In this document: positions 33,481 through 45,990 of the stretch, piece by piece
Layout: each line of letters begins with the position of its first letter
Numbering within the stretch: position 1 is the first letter of the stretch
Origin: Engraulis encrasicolus
Taxonomy: Eukaryota; Chordata; Actinopteri; Clupeiformes; Engraulidae
NCBI RefSeq assembly: GCF_034702125.1
Contig: NC_085876.1
Span: 23,419,807-23,483,806 of the forward strand
Reading direction: 5' to 3'
DNA: 64,000 nucleotides
Translations under genes and position numbers: made by a program
Notes under the pieces: model-generated
Told to the model about the DNA's origin: nothing
Database searches by the model: none
The model's input: the letters and a program-made list of their open reading frames with translations, nothing else

Positions 33481-35127
33481 CGCGAATCTAAATTGTTGAT
33501 TTCATGCTTACCTAAAACGTTACAAAATAACTGGAAAAAATGGGTTAGTTCTGTTCGACTATGGTCTTGTGGTCGAGGGCACCTCTACTGCTAGTCACAC
33601 CGCACGGCTAGCGTGAAAAAGGTGTCTTATCTACGAAGGAGTCAATAATTCAATTACACGCACACCTTCTGTTAAAACGTTCACATTCATTTTAGTGACT
33701 TCGAAATTAAAGACTAGATTAGGGATTGAATGTCCTTCACATAGATGGTCGTAAACAAAGTGAGACTAGTCTGCTTATGTTTGATGCGCGTGCGTGGTCT
33801 GATCATTCTATTTTGCGTGGAGCATGATGCAGCTGACTGCAGTCACAGAAAACATTGCTACATTTTCATCTGAATGTCGACTTTGTAACATTTTCGTAAC
33901 AGACAGAATCAAATTCGCTTGGGTTGATAAGTTGTTCCAAATTAGGTTAATTTCACATCAGTAGCCTAACTATAACAGGCAGATCTCAAAGTACTAGGCC
34001 TACTGTATTGGTATAGTGAGGAGTGAAGCAGAATAGCACACACTACATAAATCTATATCCATAGCACCCTAGGCTCCCCATGCCATCCGTGAACTCGCGT
34101 CAGCTTACGTTTCCCTCCACAGTACTTCTGTACAAATGAAATTGGCACAAGGGAAGAGACCAGGCCATGGCATGCCATAAGCCTACCATATACCACACAT
34201 GTCCACATGCACGAAACAGCTTGATGCATGCATAGCATAGGCCTATTGTAGGCTTAACTGCTGGCCAGGACAAAATTAAGCCTTTAGGGGAAGGAGGTGG
34301 TGGTGTGAGGGTTCAGTTTGACTTTGCCCTCTTGACACATATGGTGGTCATTGAAGATGTAAGGTTACTGTGTGGTGTAAAATCAAAATTGGAGCATTAA
34401 AGGACATAGAACGTCAGTAGGCCTATGTGTGGTGCGGGGTGATCTTGGGCTAACTAGTCTGCAACATTCCAAAGTAGACCATTTGAACGTTTTTGGTGAG
34501 AAACAATGCAAATGGTAGTGGATGGGGCATTCAAAAAATACCAAAGACATCGAATATGTTTACACCCCTAAACAAGTTCGGAAAAAACACACTTGCTTAA
34601 CCATTGGCATAACCAATGTCTCTCAGTGTTCCCACTGGTTGTCGAATCCCTGGAATATCATGGAAATTCAACAGAGGTGTTTCCAGTCTAGACAATTTAG
34701 CATGTACAGTCAGGAATATCACAGAATTTTAAAAGTACTGTATCATTTTTTGTTTTGTCTAATGGCGATTTGACAGACAGGCTATCACAGCTTGTTGACA
34801 ACAGAGCTAACAATCTTGTCAATATTTTGGGCATTTAGTTCTATGGGAAGCCAATGAAAATTTTGTTTTCTGGTCAGGGAAAGTCATGGTCTGGTCTTAG
34901 CAGTCAAACACAGAGAGAAGTTTGTAGGTCTGCACATCATTTCCTGTCCTATGTCTTGCTAGATGCCTAGGCACAGACTGGAATGGAATGGAATGCCACT
35001 CTGTCTCTGCACTGCTCAATGTTATTTAATGTAGTGACACACCGTGCCCCTGTCTGACCTGCCCTGTGCACTGCTAGATTCAGAGGCAGTAATATAATGT
35101 AAATGTCACACTGTGTGTTCCTCCTAG

Positions 35128-38100
35128 ATGCCGAGACACTGCTCAGCTGCCGGTTGCAAGTCCCGTGACACCCGAGACTCCCGCAAGGCCGGCGTCACCT
35201 TCCACAGGTGAGGCCCATCGCCAACACTGGCTGACCGCCTGGCAAGAGATGATTGCACAGATTGCATTGGTTAAATCTGTGGCAACTGAACTGCGCAGCG
35301 CACATGTGCACTGAAAAATTACAACACTTTCTGATTGGTAATTTCTAATTTGTCATGTGTGCAAACTGCATATTATCACATCATCCCTGTTTGCTCTTCT
35401 TGTTTAATACAGTGTAACATTGTTTTACGATGGTAATAACGGAACTTCAAAACAAAATGTGTGAAGATGCAGTATACCGTAATTGAGTTTTTGTCCTGTA
35501 CTGAGCCCAAGGAAAATTATCAAAGTGTACAGAAAACGGATGGATACTTAACTGCCAGGATACACTGATTAGGGTCTTGACACAGGTTTCTTCTCTACAG
35601 CTCTTTTTCTCCTATTTGCCCTTTTTTTCTGAGGAAGTCTTTTTTCCCTATCTGTTTTCTTTTGGGGACTTCCTTTTAGCACAGCACGTTTGATTGGTCA
35701 CGATGAATGAAGTTTATCAGTATACGGTTAAAAAAAAAAACATCTTGGAATCTTGTAATAAATCCCCTCATCTACATTCTTTTCCCCATGTTCCTGTTGT
35801 TGCTAGGTTGCCAAAAAGAGAGAACCCGAGGAGGGCCCTCTGGATCTTGAACTCAAAGCGCACTGGGCCTCAGGGCCACGGCCCCTGGGACCCTCAGAGC
35901 GATTTCATATACTTCTGCTCCAAGCACTTCACTGCAGAGAGCTTCGAGCTCTCAGGAGTCAGGTGCGATCCTCCATGAGTCAAATCAACCAGGGTGACAA
36001 TTATTACTGGCCACAGCTAAGTTTTAGCAGCATTTGGCTGGTTGGCAGGCCAGACAGATTCCAATGTCAACCTCTGCTTGCAATGCAACTGTTGGTTTCT
36101 TTATATTATATGTATATACTGTATTTTAATATATTTGTATTTTTCTTTATATTTTCAGTGGCTATCGGAGGCTGAAAGACGATGCGTTGCCCACAGTATT
36201 TGAGGCCTCGGGCCAGAAGGGAAGAGCAGGGAAAAGGGTCACGCGGGGACGGCCAAATCAAGGAGACACGGGCAAACCAGCCAGGTAACTAGCAGACTCA
36301 TAAACTGTTTTCAGGCTAGCCAGAAAGGTGCTGGTGCCAACTCCCGCACTTAAACTAAGCTAAGGAACTCAGAACTGAAGTGCAAATGACTCTGTTATTT
36401 TCTGAACTAAACTGTGAATGACCCGCATTGCTGAGTTATGTAGTTTACAGTGAATTGGGCGCTTTTAATTAAAGTCAGTAAAGTGTGTTTTGAGGCATTT
36501 GGAAAAATGGTCCAGTTTCTATTCACTGTAATTGAAAACACCGCACCCCACACAACTCCAAAATCTCACACATAAACTAATCCCACTCCCATTGTTATGA
36601 TTCCCTTTTCTTTTCCAGGTCCAAAGCTGCTCCTCAGAAAACCGTCCCTGATGGGCATGGCGAGCAGCAAACCACTTCAGATAACGAGAATGGGATTGGT
36701 GAAGAAGCAAGCTGCACAACAGAGGCAGCCAATGGGACGACAGCACACAACTCAGAGGCGTGGGCAGGCCCTGTCGCTGCCCCTCCTCCTTCTCAAACCT
36801 CATTGGACACTTCAGCCGTCCATCTACAAGTCCCCCAACCTGCCTGCGACGCGGACCCCAACCCGGAAAAAAACGCCGACCAGGAACCTCAGCCTCCCGC
36901 GTCTCCGCCCCGGCCGCCGTCCCCGTCCCGCTATATGCGGCGTCTTCCCCCGCCGCCGGGCTTCTACCTGCCCAAGGAGCACAGCTACGCTCAGCTCTGC
37001 CCCCTGGTGTGGAGGAAGCAGTACGACCGCGCCATCGACAACCTGGAGAAGGCGCTCCGTTTGCTGAGCGCGGCGCGTAGACGGGAGAACCGGCTGCGGC
37101 AGGCCCTCTCACGCCTGCAGGAGAGCCGGCTCAAGAACACGCTGTCCAGGCTGCGGGATGGAGGAGGCGGAGGCGGAGGGGTGCGAGGGAAGGAGGCCAG
37201 GGGAGGAGGCAGCAAGGGGAGGCTCTCCAACACCTCCACAGGTGAAAACCAGAGCCATACAGAGGGGAGAGTTACGCAATTGGAGGACCAGGAATTAAAT
37301 GGCAGCTCCGCCTTTCAGCGAGATAAGGGTGTTCCTAAAGCGGCTGTCTTTCCATAGACTCAACATAGAACCACCACATTAACAGCCAAAAATAAGGACT
37401 AACGAACTATACTGCGGGGTAATCACCACAAATATGTAAACCAACAACTGTCTCGGTGGTGATAATCACAACAGTTTACCATCTGTGATGTTTATCTGAA
37501 GTTATTACTATGAACAGCAAGTCTTGTCATATTCCCTGCATTGCATTTGCTATGTGCTACGCCCACTGCTAGGAACTAACATTCGCAACGCTGAGCAGTA
37601 CTGAGAAGCTAAAACGGCTAATTTTGCTAAAGAGGAAGTCGGCCTAAGCACACGGCGGAGATTGCCCGACTCTCCCCTCTGTATGGCTCTGGTGAAAACA
37701 TAATTACAAACTATGGTAGCATGGTACAGTAAGGTGATGGTGTGGAAAACAGAACGTTGAAGTGTGTGCGTGCGTGCGTGTGTTTATGCATGTTATCAAA
37801 GTAGTTTACTGTATGTATAGTGCAACCTTTTGTCCTGTTGTCAGTTCAGTTTATACTGCATTTTGGTAAGCATTTTAAAAGAAAAACAAAATCTGCTCCT
37901 ACTGTTGTGAAACTACTCTACATTTGGGGGCTATTCCAAACGTCATCTGGTGGTAGTTGTATATTCACAATTAAATCATTGTTTTTTTACTTCTTTCTAA
38001 TCTATTGTTTCCAGGTGTGGAGAGCAGTGAGCTGGAGGGAGCAACGGCAGAGGCAGCCGAGGACCTGGATACAGTGGTGGGTGAGGACTCTGGTAGCTGG

Positions 38101-39105
38101 AGAGGAGGAGGGGGACAGGGTCAGGGGCGAGGGACGAGAGGCGCAGGAGGGGAGGACGATGACGGCTGCTGCTTCTACTGCGGACGAGGGAGGGGTGACG
38201 ACGAGGGGCCCAGGGACAGACAAGGCGGGTCCAAGAGGGACGGCAGACGGAGAAGATTGGCAGCCAAGCGGCGTCGAGACAGAACATGGGACGATATCAC
38301 GGATGATGGAGGAGGAGGAGGAGGAGGAGGAGATGTTCCTTCAAAGGAGTGTTACTTCTACTACTGCCAAACACCAGAGGCTGAAGAAGACATGCAACTG
38401 GTTACTACCATGGAGCTTCCACATCCTCAGCCCGACAAGCCGAGTGAGGCTAGCTTGCGTTTCATCGCCAACGCGTCCACTAGCCGACCTCTACCACTGG
38501 TGCACCAGCAAACCGCCCAGAGCTGCGTACAGAAGATGCACCACGTGGCAGGGGCGGCTTTTCAACCCACCGTGCGGGACTCTACAGTGCGGGACTCAGG
38601 CAGTAGCGCTTCATTCCAGCTAATCCAGTCCGGTTCTTCCGTACCACCACAGGGGCAGCAGATGCTTCTGGCCGATGTGGTTTCCAGTGAAGGGCAACCT
38701 GATTCCAGTCAGCAACAACAACAACAGGTGTATTGGCTACAGGACGATGGAGAGGGAAACCTGTTGCTTGTGGCAACACCCGCCTCCACGGAGGACGGAG
38801 ATGGGACTCCAGCCACGGGTCTGGGTGAGGACGTGGACACCCAGACCATCTTCGTGTCGGATGTGGGCTTTCAGAGTGGCATGCTGGGTGTGGCGGACAT
38901 GGAGGGGTCGCGAGCTGAGGGCGAGGTTGTGTGCATGAGGGTTGGAGGTGGTAGTGGTGGTGGTGATGGTGGTGGGCTGAATGACAGACTAGCGGGCTTC
39001 CACACAAACATCAGGGGCGCAGTCCTCAGCGGAGATGTGAGGGAGAAACTCAAAGAACATTTGGAGGGTTTTCAGCTACAGTTGAGCAATGAATTCATTG
39101 ACTAA
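35128..39105 (+). CDS. thap7: THAP domain-containing protein 7, five coding exons, long C-terminal half
   Basis: Chromatin-associated transcription regulator; THAP domains bind DNA, and human THAP7 recruits histone-binding corepressors. Exons 35128-35207, 35817 is not the start: the second exon is 35807-35962, then 36159-36284, 36619-37241, 38015-39105; 2076 nt, 691 residues. The THAP zinc finger is residues 1-93: [10 protein letters not shown], the invariant Pro and Trp ([12 protein letters not shown]), FCSKHF and ALPTVF, giving the C2CH set Cys5, Cys10, Cys64, His67. An HCF-1-binding motif EHSY is at 241-244, followed by a basic coiled coil (about 250-305). The end [16 protein letters not shown] matches the human C-terminus (LKEHVQDFAMQL). 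Human THAP7 has 309 residues; here about 350 residues rich in Gly, Asp and Gln lie between the coiled coil and this tail. The exon 4-5 intron begins with a MITE in its donor. Confidence 0.92.
37250..37691 (+). mobile_element. hAT-like MITE at the thap7 exon 4 splice donor
   Basis: The ends are perfect inverted repeats of 23 bp, beginning CAGAGCCATACAGAGGGGAG. The perfect 8-bp duplication GTGAAAAC is at 37242-37249 and 37692-37699. The left copy is the first eight bases of the intron, that is, the splice donor GTGAAA. Length 442 bp. Confidence 0.92.
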
Positions 39106-39110
39106 ATAAA
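39105..39110 (+). promoter_or_regulatory. thap7: AATAAA overlapping the thap7 stop codon
   Basis: AATAAA begins with the last base of the TAA. If used, the 3' UTR would be only about 20 bases. A later ATTAAA at about 39331 is the alternative. Confidence 0.45.
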
Positions 39111-39780
39111 AAAGACTGTATGTACATAAACTGTACTGACGTTTGTAGACTTTTTGGGTTTGGACTTAAGATGGTCCTAATGAGATTGTCAAGAGTCACT
39201 CTGTGTTGTTATTTTTGTATGCTACAAAAAATGTTGGAGCTGTGAATTCATGTTCATATTTAGTGGATAGCTACTGCATAAATATTGCGGATACTCACGG
39301 TACATAGTAACTCTACCATTTCTTACATACTATTAAATTTTCAAGTTTTATTTGATGACTTGATTTCTGTGATTCTTTCTGTTGAATTCTTATGTTTTGA
39401 TTTTGTACTGCATTATAAAAACCTAGTATTACTGTAGCATAACATCAGTATCACAGCAGTTTTGAGCTGCAAAATCAATGGAGGCTGCAAAAATGCTGCA
39501 TTTACAGTAATTTGGACACAAAAACATGGTACACCTACACCCCCAAACCTTGGAAGAATAGGAAGGGCCCGATGAAGCAATTATTCATAATATGATGGGA
39601 GACATGCACATGATGGGAGAAGTGATCACCTCAGGCGCTAGTATTTGTTTCTGACGTATTGCTTCTTAGAGAGGTGTGGTAACTGGAATCACAGTTGTCC
39701 ACAGGCATGACTATGTTGAAGTGTAGCCTACCCTCCTATCCAGTAGATGGCAAGTCATGTATGCATTTGTTTTGAAATAC

Positions 39781-39911
39781 CACTTCCGTTGGACTGCAGT
39801 ATCTTCCGCTGACCACTATGGTTACATTGGCGCCGTGATACGCACAATTGTCGTTTCATTGAATCACTTTTTGAACAAGCAGAGGAGAAATTAAATAAAT
39901 CCCCTGCCATC
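39781..39911 (+). promoter_or_regulatory. snrpd1: Probable snrpd1 promoter and 5' UTR
   Basis: CACTTCCG at 39781 is an ETS-type site, common in ribosomal and splicing-factor promoters. No TATA box at a usual distance. The start site is not fixed. Confidence 0.4.
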
Positions 39912-42900
39912 ATGAAACTCGTTAGGTAAGTTAATGCAAGTGTATGTTACGGTGTATACTTTGAGCTACACAAAAACATCGTCCTTGTGCAAGGATGGCT
40001 ATAGATTAATTGTAGCTCTCCTGCTAACCCCTGTAACTACGCCGAAGGAGGCGGGAAGATCATGGCTTGTTTCATTGTAAACTTACTTGGTAAATGAATA
40101 CAAACTGGTTCAATATTCCCAAGGCATTGAGTAGGATCAGTGTTAAAAAGTAACTAATATCGAGGAAACAATAACCTGCATTGGGAAGGCTACAATTGTA
40201 GCAAGCCATAGCAGCATAAATGATCACAAACATTGTAGTATTGTAATAGTGACTGATTTAATGCAAGTGTACCGGTACATTCTTCTCATTCGTACCGACA
40301 GTTTGTATTCCAGGCACAAGTTTTGCACATACCAGTATTGTAGCTTTACCTGTAGACCTACAGTCATTGTGATGCATTGCCTGAGGAACGGTGAAGTATT
40401 TTTCTAGGCAATCCATGGTGCACTATTTACTTTTCACAGTGTACTTTTGCTTGAACATCAACATGTACTTTGTGCTCTTTTGTTATTTAGATTTTTGATG
40501 AAGTTGAGCCATGAAACGGTCACAATTGAACTGAAGAATGGAACCCAAGTACACGGCACAATAACAGGTACAACATGAACTTGATATGTTTTTTTCCCCA
40601 GGTTACATTCACCTGTCCTTATAACTCATCATTGTACCTCGGTGTGGTGTGCACTAGTGTAGCATGTGTTCATATGTTTTTATTTTAAAAAGGGGGTGAA
40701 ACATTAAAGAGAAATGTAATGCTTCGCCTGTATGTCCTACTCCATAGGGATCAATAAAGTGTATCATTATCATCATCATAGAGCTTTTCAACTGATTAGT
40801 GGCATAAGCTTCCCTCTCCTCCTCTGCACTCTTGGTGATCGGTTCCATGAGTGTTTCTGAGCATTACTGCCAAATGTTGTGTAGCCTATAGACAGACAGC
40901 ATCTACTAGGGTCAAGGTAATTGCACTTGGTCAACAAGCCTGAAGCGTATCCTGATTTCAATGTATGAACAGTGAAAGTACCTATGTAGATTGGTTCTTT
41001 AAAGCAGCCACAATTGTAAAGGAATGTGATGGTAAATGAGCGTGGTGGTGGATGGTGTTGCATAGATGGTTGTTTTACTGAGGCATTTCTGTGGAAGTTA
41101 TACACCAGCTTTCTTCAGTCTTCTTCTGCACATTTCAATTGTACAATTGCTTCCTTGTCCAAAGCAGTTTTAAATTGTAAACAGCTGGACGACTTTTGAA
41201 TCTTAAGAAGATGTGGAGCTGGGGGGGGCGGGGGGGCGCTGCACCGCTAAGCCCCCCACATTTGGGCTTGCGGCCCTACACTGTGGCTGGATCTCAAATG
41301 GCGCACTTGTGCACTTCGGGCACTATGTTTCAGTGCATAACTAATACGGCATACGCACTGAAACATGAACACTAAAGTGCACAAGTGCACCATTTGAGAT
41401 TCAGTCTGTGTGTCTCTCCTGCTCATTTCCTGTCTCCTCTCACACTGTCCTGTCATAATAAAGACCCAAATTGCCCCCAAAAATCATACTTAAAAATGAT
41501 GTGAGAATGAGACCTACTTGCTTTATCATCCTGTCCCTTCCTGCCTTTCCTGCTCAGGTGTGGACGTGAGCATGAACACGCACCTGAAAGCCGTCAAGAT
41601 GACCCTGAAGAACAGGGAGCCCTCGCAGCTGGAGTCGCTGAGCATACGCGGCAACAACATCCGATACTTCATCCTGCCAGACAGCCTTCCTCTCGACACA
41701 CTGCTGGTGGACATTGAGCCCAAAGTCAAGGCCAAGAAGAGGGAAGCTGGTGAGGATTTGTTTTTGTTTTTGTCTGATTTGTTTTTTTAATTATTTGTTT
41801 GGGAGGACTGCCTAACGGATGGCGAAGGTGGCCTGTGCGCATTGGAACGTTTTTCAGAGCTAGACGCAACTTCCCCCCCAACCAAAAGATATCCCGGAGT
41901 ACTTCTGATATCTGGGGGCAGCATCCAACTACACATGTCAAGTTCAAGTATCATGTCTCTAGCTTGTTGCTGATTGGAGAAGAACTACATGTTCTGCATT
42001 GATGTAGTTTTAATTCCAGACTCGAGCTGTAATAACATTGTTGTGCAACTGGAAGCCAGTGTTTCCCAACCTTTTTTGTCTTGAGCACCCCCTAATCATT
42101 TTCGTTGTGCCATGAGTACCCCCCAAGTCAAATTCTATATCGCTTTCTCTGTCCCAATGTAACTAAGCCCCATACATTTGTTAAGAATACATTTTTCCAA
42201 GTACCCCCTGCAGTGTGCTCGCGTACCCCTAGTGGTACATGTACCCCTGGTTGGGAAACACTGCTCTAAGCTGTCCTGTGGTTCCTGTCCCTCTAAGGTC
42301 TGAGCCACTGTTAATCTAGATTTATGCTTCGGACGCATAGAATCTGCGTCCGTCCGTTTTCTTATGCGAGTCCACGCCCCCTCTCAGAGGCTCTGCGCCC
42401 GTCTTCGAGCGCCTCGAAAAAATTCTAACTATCCGTCGGACGGACGCGGAGTACGCAGACAAAAAGGCGCTATGATTGGTCGTCTCGCTACTTCCTTGTT
42501 CTGTTCTTGTGGCAGCGCAATGCCAGTAGTTTGCGAGAGCAGAGCTGTATTCTGTTAAAAACTTTATTAATGCCTTGTGTGTAAATGTGTGTAAATACAC
42601 GAAGCTACAAGCTAAGTAACAAACAATGCATCAGTTGAACACTCGTGGCACAATGCCTGCGGTTTTACTTCCGTTCCTCCACCGAATGTAAACACACATC
42701 GGCAGAATCAACTGTCTTTACATGCTTGCATTTTCTGCTCGTGAAAACAGACTGGGTATGTCAAATAATGATACCAGTGCATTGCCTTTGCGATTTGTGT
42801 GAAAATACCTAGCTAACCGTGATAGAAAGCAACATTGCTTAATAATGACCGCAGTGCTTACAATGTAGTGAAAGTAGCCTAATCGCGCAATTTCAAATGT

Positions 42901-44553
42901 GGCTCGCGACGAGACCTCGGACCTCGCAGAACTCGCAGATGCATGAATACAATGTTGGTTCGTGGCCACTCCCACGCGAGTTTTGACGAGCGCAGTTGCA
43001 GAAGTCTAATCTGACCTTTACACGCTAACTGGCTTCTCCAACACTTGGTTATCCAGATATCAGAACCCCTAGTGGTCAGAACAAAGAATATGTCACAATG
43101 ACTTTCAGTTAGTTCTGACCAATCACCTTGGTTTTCACATTTGAAAGTGAAAGCTGAAATGAAAGTGAAAGCCCATCTGGGAAACTCCAACTCCCATTGT
43201 CATTGTGACACAGCACACAAGTGAACACTACACACCACAAAATTGCATTTATGCCTCACCCATGCAAAGGGGAAGCCCCCAATGGTGCCCCGAAAGGGAG
43301 CAGTGCGGCAGGATGCCAGGGTACCTCAGTCATGGAAGAGGAGTTGAACCAGCTACCTTTGGGCTACAGGTCTAAGGCCCTAACCACTTACCCATGACTA
43401 CCCTTTGGGGTCACCAGACATCTTTTCATACTGGAAAAAATTTGTCTGTTGGCTCCTGACTCGCGAGTTTGGTCTGACTATGGCTGCACCCCCATATCCC
43501 TCACTTAAGTGCTTTTGAGCAAGGCGCATAACCTCACATTGTTCCAGGGACTGTAATCAATACCTTGTAGTACCTACATGACAAAGTGGCTTTGGTGTTC
43601 GGTGAATGTAATGTAATATTTTGTGCCTGTCCACAGTGGTCTAGAGAGACCGTTACCATCACACTTTACTGTAGAGGTAGAACATTACACTAGCCTGACT
43701 ATTATCGACTTTCAAATCTTGATGAGACTTGGTCTGACCAAGAGCATAACAATTAACATATCCCAAACGGCCTCCCTTGGTTTGCTAATGGTTGTTTGCT
43801 TCCCAACAAAGTGGGAGGAGTTCCCGATTTTTCAGGGGCTCAGAAAGTACTCGCATTGCTCTTGACCTGACTAGTAGCAACGCTGAAGGTGTTGCGTCAC
43901 TAGGAGGGCACGGCCTGGCTGATCTCGCCCCCTTGTTGACGGCAATCCTGGCAGCCATCACTTAGGGGTAGAACTGAGCAATGTAAATTAATGGAGGAGG
44001 GGCCTCACCACAGTCAAAAAATGGCTTACTATTGTGAACATTTCCATTGACACGCTATACAAGGACAAAAGTTGAAGTGTGCTGCTAAATATCTACCTAA
44101 CTAATATGAACTGATTTTTACATGTATTTTATCGATTTTAAATCAGGTCCTTTGTTAATGTGTCACTTCATATTCACACATAGCCAGGCCGTGCCCTCCT
44201 AGTGACGCAACACTTTCAAAGTCGATGATAACCAGGCTATCTCACAGTTTTGAGGCAATTTTTTGACAGTGGTGGGTGCATTCTCCATTGATTTGCATTG
44301 ACTGAAGACTACAGTTCTACCTACACAAGATTTTCCAGTGTTGTCGCAAATTGCTGTCACCACTAGACTAATGTTGTATCTCTATGCACTTTACCTAAAT
44401 GACAAAGTTGCTTTGGATAAAATGTCTGCCAAACTTAATGTAATGTTTTTTTTGTTTTTTTGTTTTTTAGCTGCGGTGGCCAGCCGTGGACGAGGTCGCG
44501 GAAGAGGAAGAGGCAGAGGAAGAGGACGCGGCAGAGGCGGACCCAGGAGATGA
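39912..44553 (+). CDS. snrpd1: Small nuclear ribonucleoprotein Sm D1, four coding exons
   Basis: Core Sm protein; forms the heptameric ring on U1, U2, U4 and U5 snRNAs after SMN-dependent assembly. Exons 39912-39925, 40491-40567, 41558-41749, 44471-44553; 366 nt, 121 residues. Sm motif 1 ([23 protein letters not shown], with the Sm fold starting near residue 6) and Sm motif 2 ([14 protein letters not shown]) are intact. The C-terminus is an Arg-Gly repeat ending GGPRR, the site of symmetric arginine methylation. Human SmD1 has 119 residues; the extra two come from the exon 3-4 junction ([14 protein letters not shown]). Intron 3 is 2.7 kb and full of mobile elements. An ATTAAA signal is at about 44699-44704. 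Confidence 0.97.
40680..40775 (+). repeat. Probable LINE 3' end fragment
   Basis: CATAGGGATCAATAAAGTGT followed by ATC/ATT repeats, a form common at 3' ends of fish non-LTR elements. In snrpd1 intron 2. Confidence 0.4.
41221..41490 (+). mobile_element. tRNA-derived SINE interrupted by a palindromic MITE
   Basis: The head (GCGCTGCACCGCTAAGCCCC) and the tail (CTGTCCTGTCATAATAAAGACC) match the SINE at 12120-12295. The middle is replaced by a palindrome at about 41287-41404. It lies in snrpd1 intron 2. Confidence 0.75.
41287..41404 (+). mobile_element. Small palindromic MITE
   Basis: Arms CTGGATCTCAAATGGCGCAC and, inverted, CTGAATCTCAAATGGTGCAC continue for about 50 bp each (GCACTTGTGCACTT, TGTTTCAGTGCATA). 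It sits inside a SINE. Confidence 0.75.
42057..42263 (+). mobile_element. hAT-like MITE, second copy of the 12652 family
   Basis: Ends CAGTGTTTCCCAACCTTTT and GGTTGGGAAACACTG. The flanking 8-mers CTGGAAGC and CTCTAAGC match at six of eight bases, a decayed duplication. It lies in snrpd1 intron 3. Confidence 0.85.
42310..43010. repeat. CpG-rich block, probably part of a DNA element
   Basis: Begins TCTAGATTTATGCTTCGGAC and holds GCGTCCGTCCG and its inverse CGGACGGACGC within 120 bp, suggesting terminal repeats of a mobile element. Ends not defined. Confidence 0.35.
43150..43410 (-). mobile_element. tRNA-headed SINE
   Basis: Same family as 1906-2232 and 5475-6103: the minus-strand head is GTCATGGGTAAGTGGTTAG with a box-B-like GGTTCAACTCC, and the body ends CAATGGGAGTTGGAGTTT and (TTTCAC)n. 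In snrpd1 intron 3. Confidence 0.75.
43691..44246 (+). mobile_element. Non-autonomous DNA element with inverted ends
   Basis: The left end TAGCCTGACTATTATCGACT and the right end (reverse complement TAGCCTGGTTATCATCGACT) match for about 25 bp. Further inward, CTAGGAGGGCACGGCCTGGC also occurs inverted. About 556 bp; superfamily not assigned. Confidence 0.6.
44330..44455 (+). repeat. SINE tail fragment next to snrpd1 exon 4
   Basis: Contains GACAAAGTTGCTTTGGATAA and AATGTCTGCCAAACTTAATG, the conserved fish SINE 3' tail. The T-rich end directly provides the pyrimidine tract of the exon 4 acceptor at 44470. Confidence 0.6.
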
Positions 44554-44719
44554 TCTGTCACGCCTCGCTCTGTGTTTTTGGATGTTAAGGACTTTTGTTT
44601 GTACAGATCTTTTGGAGGGTTTTTTTGTTGACTACTTCTGAGGTTGCTTTCCCTGTTTTTGTCTGCTCATATTTTGTTTTGGCATAATTTTTTTGTAAAT
44701 TAAAACCATGTCTTAGGTA

Positions 44720-45990
44720 AAAACTGATGATTTCTCTGTTTGTTTGTGACACAAAATAGAATGAACTAATGTACTTGTCTATGCTACATAATCAGGTATA
44801 GCATCCAGTGCAATAGACGTGCACTTGTTCGGGGTAAGATACCATCCCAGATGGTTCTCAGAGGCAGAATCAACAAGTGTCTTTCGAATGCCTTTGTATA
44901 TAACCAGTTGAGCCACTAATTCTGATTATGCTTGTTCCCTTTTTCTGTTGATTGGGCCTGATTTCTCAGGGAAAGGACCATTGCAGGAGTGGCAGGTTTG
45001 CTAGACTGACTTTGCTAGTAGAATCCTTTGCCCTGTCACAGCCATATTGGGCAACTTGAAGCTATTTCATGTTTTTAAAGGAATCTGAAGACGACTTTAG
45101 TGGTTGAAACACAAACTTACCCTGGAATAACTGTCAAATAGTGTACGGTGTCGACTCTAATCTAATCAATCTAAAGCCAACGGACGTATTTTAGAATAGA
45201 GTAACTTTATTTAATCCTGAAAGGAATTAAAATGTACCTGCTAAATCCCTGGACGTTTACACAGTGATTCTAAACCTACCCAGTTTTTTCCCCCTTCATG
45301 ATCCCATGAACAGTGCAATTTACCTCACTGAGAAAAAAACCATTTTGTTATGCTGCTTGATAAATGAACAGATACCTAACTTGCATGCCTACAATTTAAA
45401 GAAACCCTTTTGTAATGTATATTATGATTGGCCTGGGAAAAAACACCTGTGCAGCAATATGCAATTTAATGTGTTTATTTTAACTGCACATTGGAGTCTA
45501 TTCAAACGCAATTTTAATCTAATGTACTTACACTTAACAGATTTTTTTTTTTTTTTTTAACAGTAGGGCCTAAGATTTTGACTAATTGCATAATAATCGT
45601 GTAGCCAAGGGGGCATATAGATTTTCTAAAAGAACGACATAATACAATATTCTATAATGCAACAACATTCTAATATTATGGCGTTCTCTTACTTTTTGCC
45701 AGAAAATAAAGATATTAAATGACTTGTTTTTAAAAAGTGAATTTTAGCTCAAGTCTGTCTTCTTTGATAATAGGCTAGCCTGACAGGGCAGGTCATTCAT
45801 TTTGAAAAAAAAAAATGGTAGGTAATATAAGTAGTAGGCCTATAATATATTGTCTTAATTTAACTGATATTTAATTTATTGATATAATGAGTGTGGGCTG
45901 ATAAAACCAGGCTACATAACGCCAACATCGCATGCGGTTTTCCAACGCCGCTTTTAAAGGAGAAATGCACAGGCGACGCCCCTTGACCCC
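44720..45990. other. Intergenic, no gene seen
   Basis: Between snrpd1 and ggct. About 45190-45240 (GTAACTTTATTTAATCCTGA) resembles a LINE 3' end. Nothing else supported. Confidence 0.5.

Noticed and set aside
36519..37112. 197-codon antisense frame over thap7 exon 4
   Set aside because: High-GC shadow of the real exon; no family features.
38582..39007. 141-codon antisense frame in thap7
   Set aside because: Shadow of the thap7 coding frame; His/Pro repeats arise from the GGT/GGA-rich sense strand.
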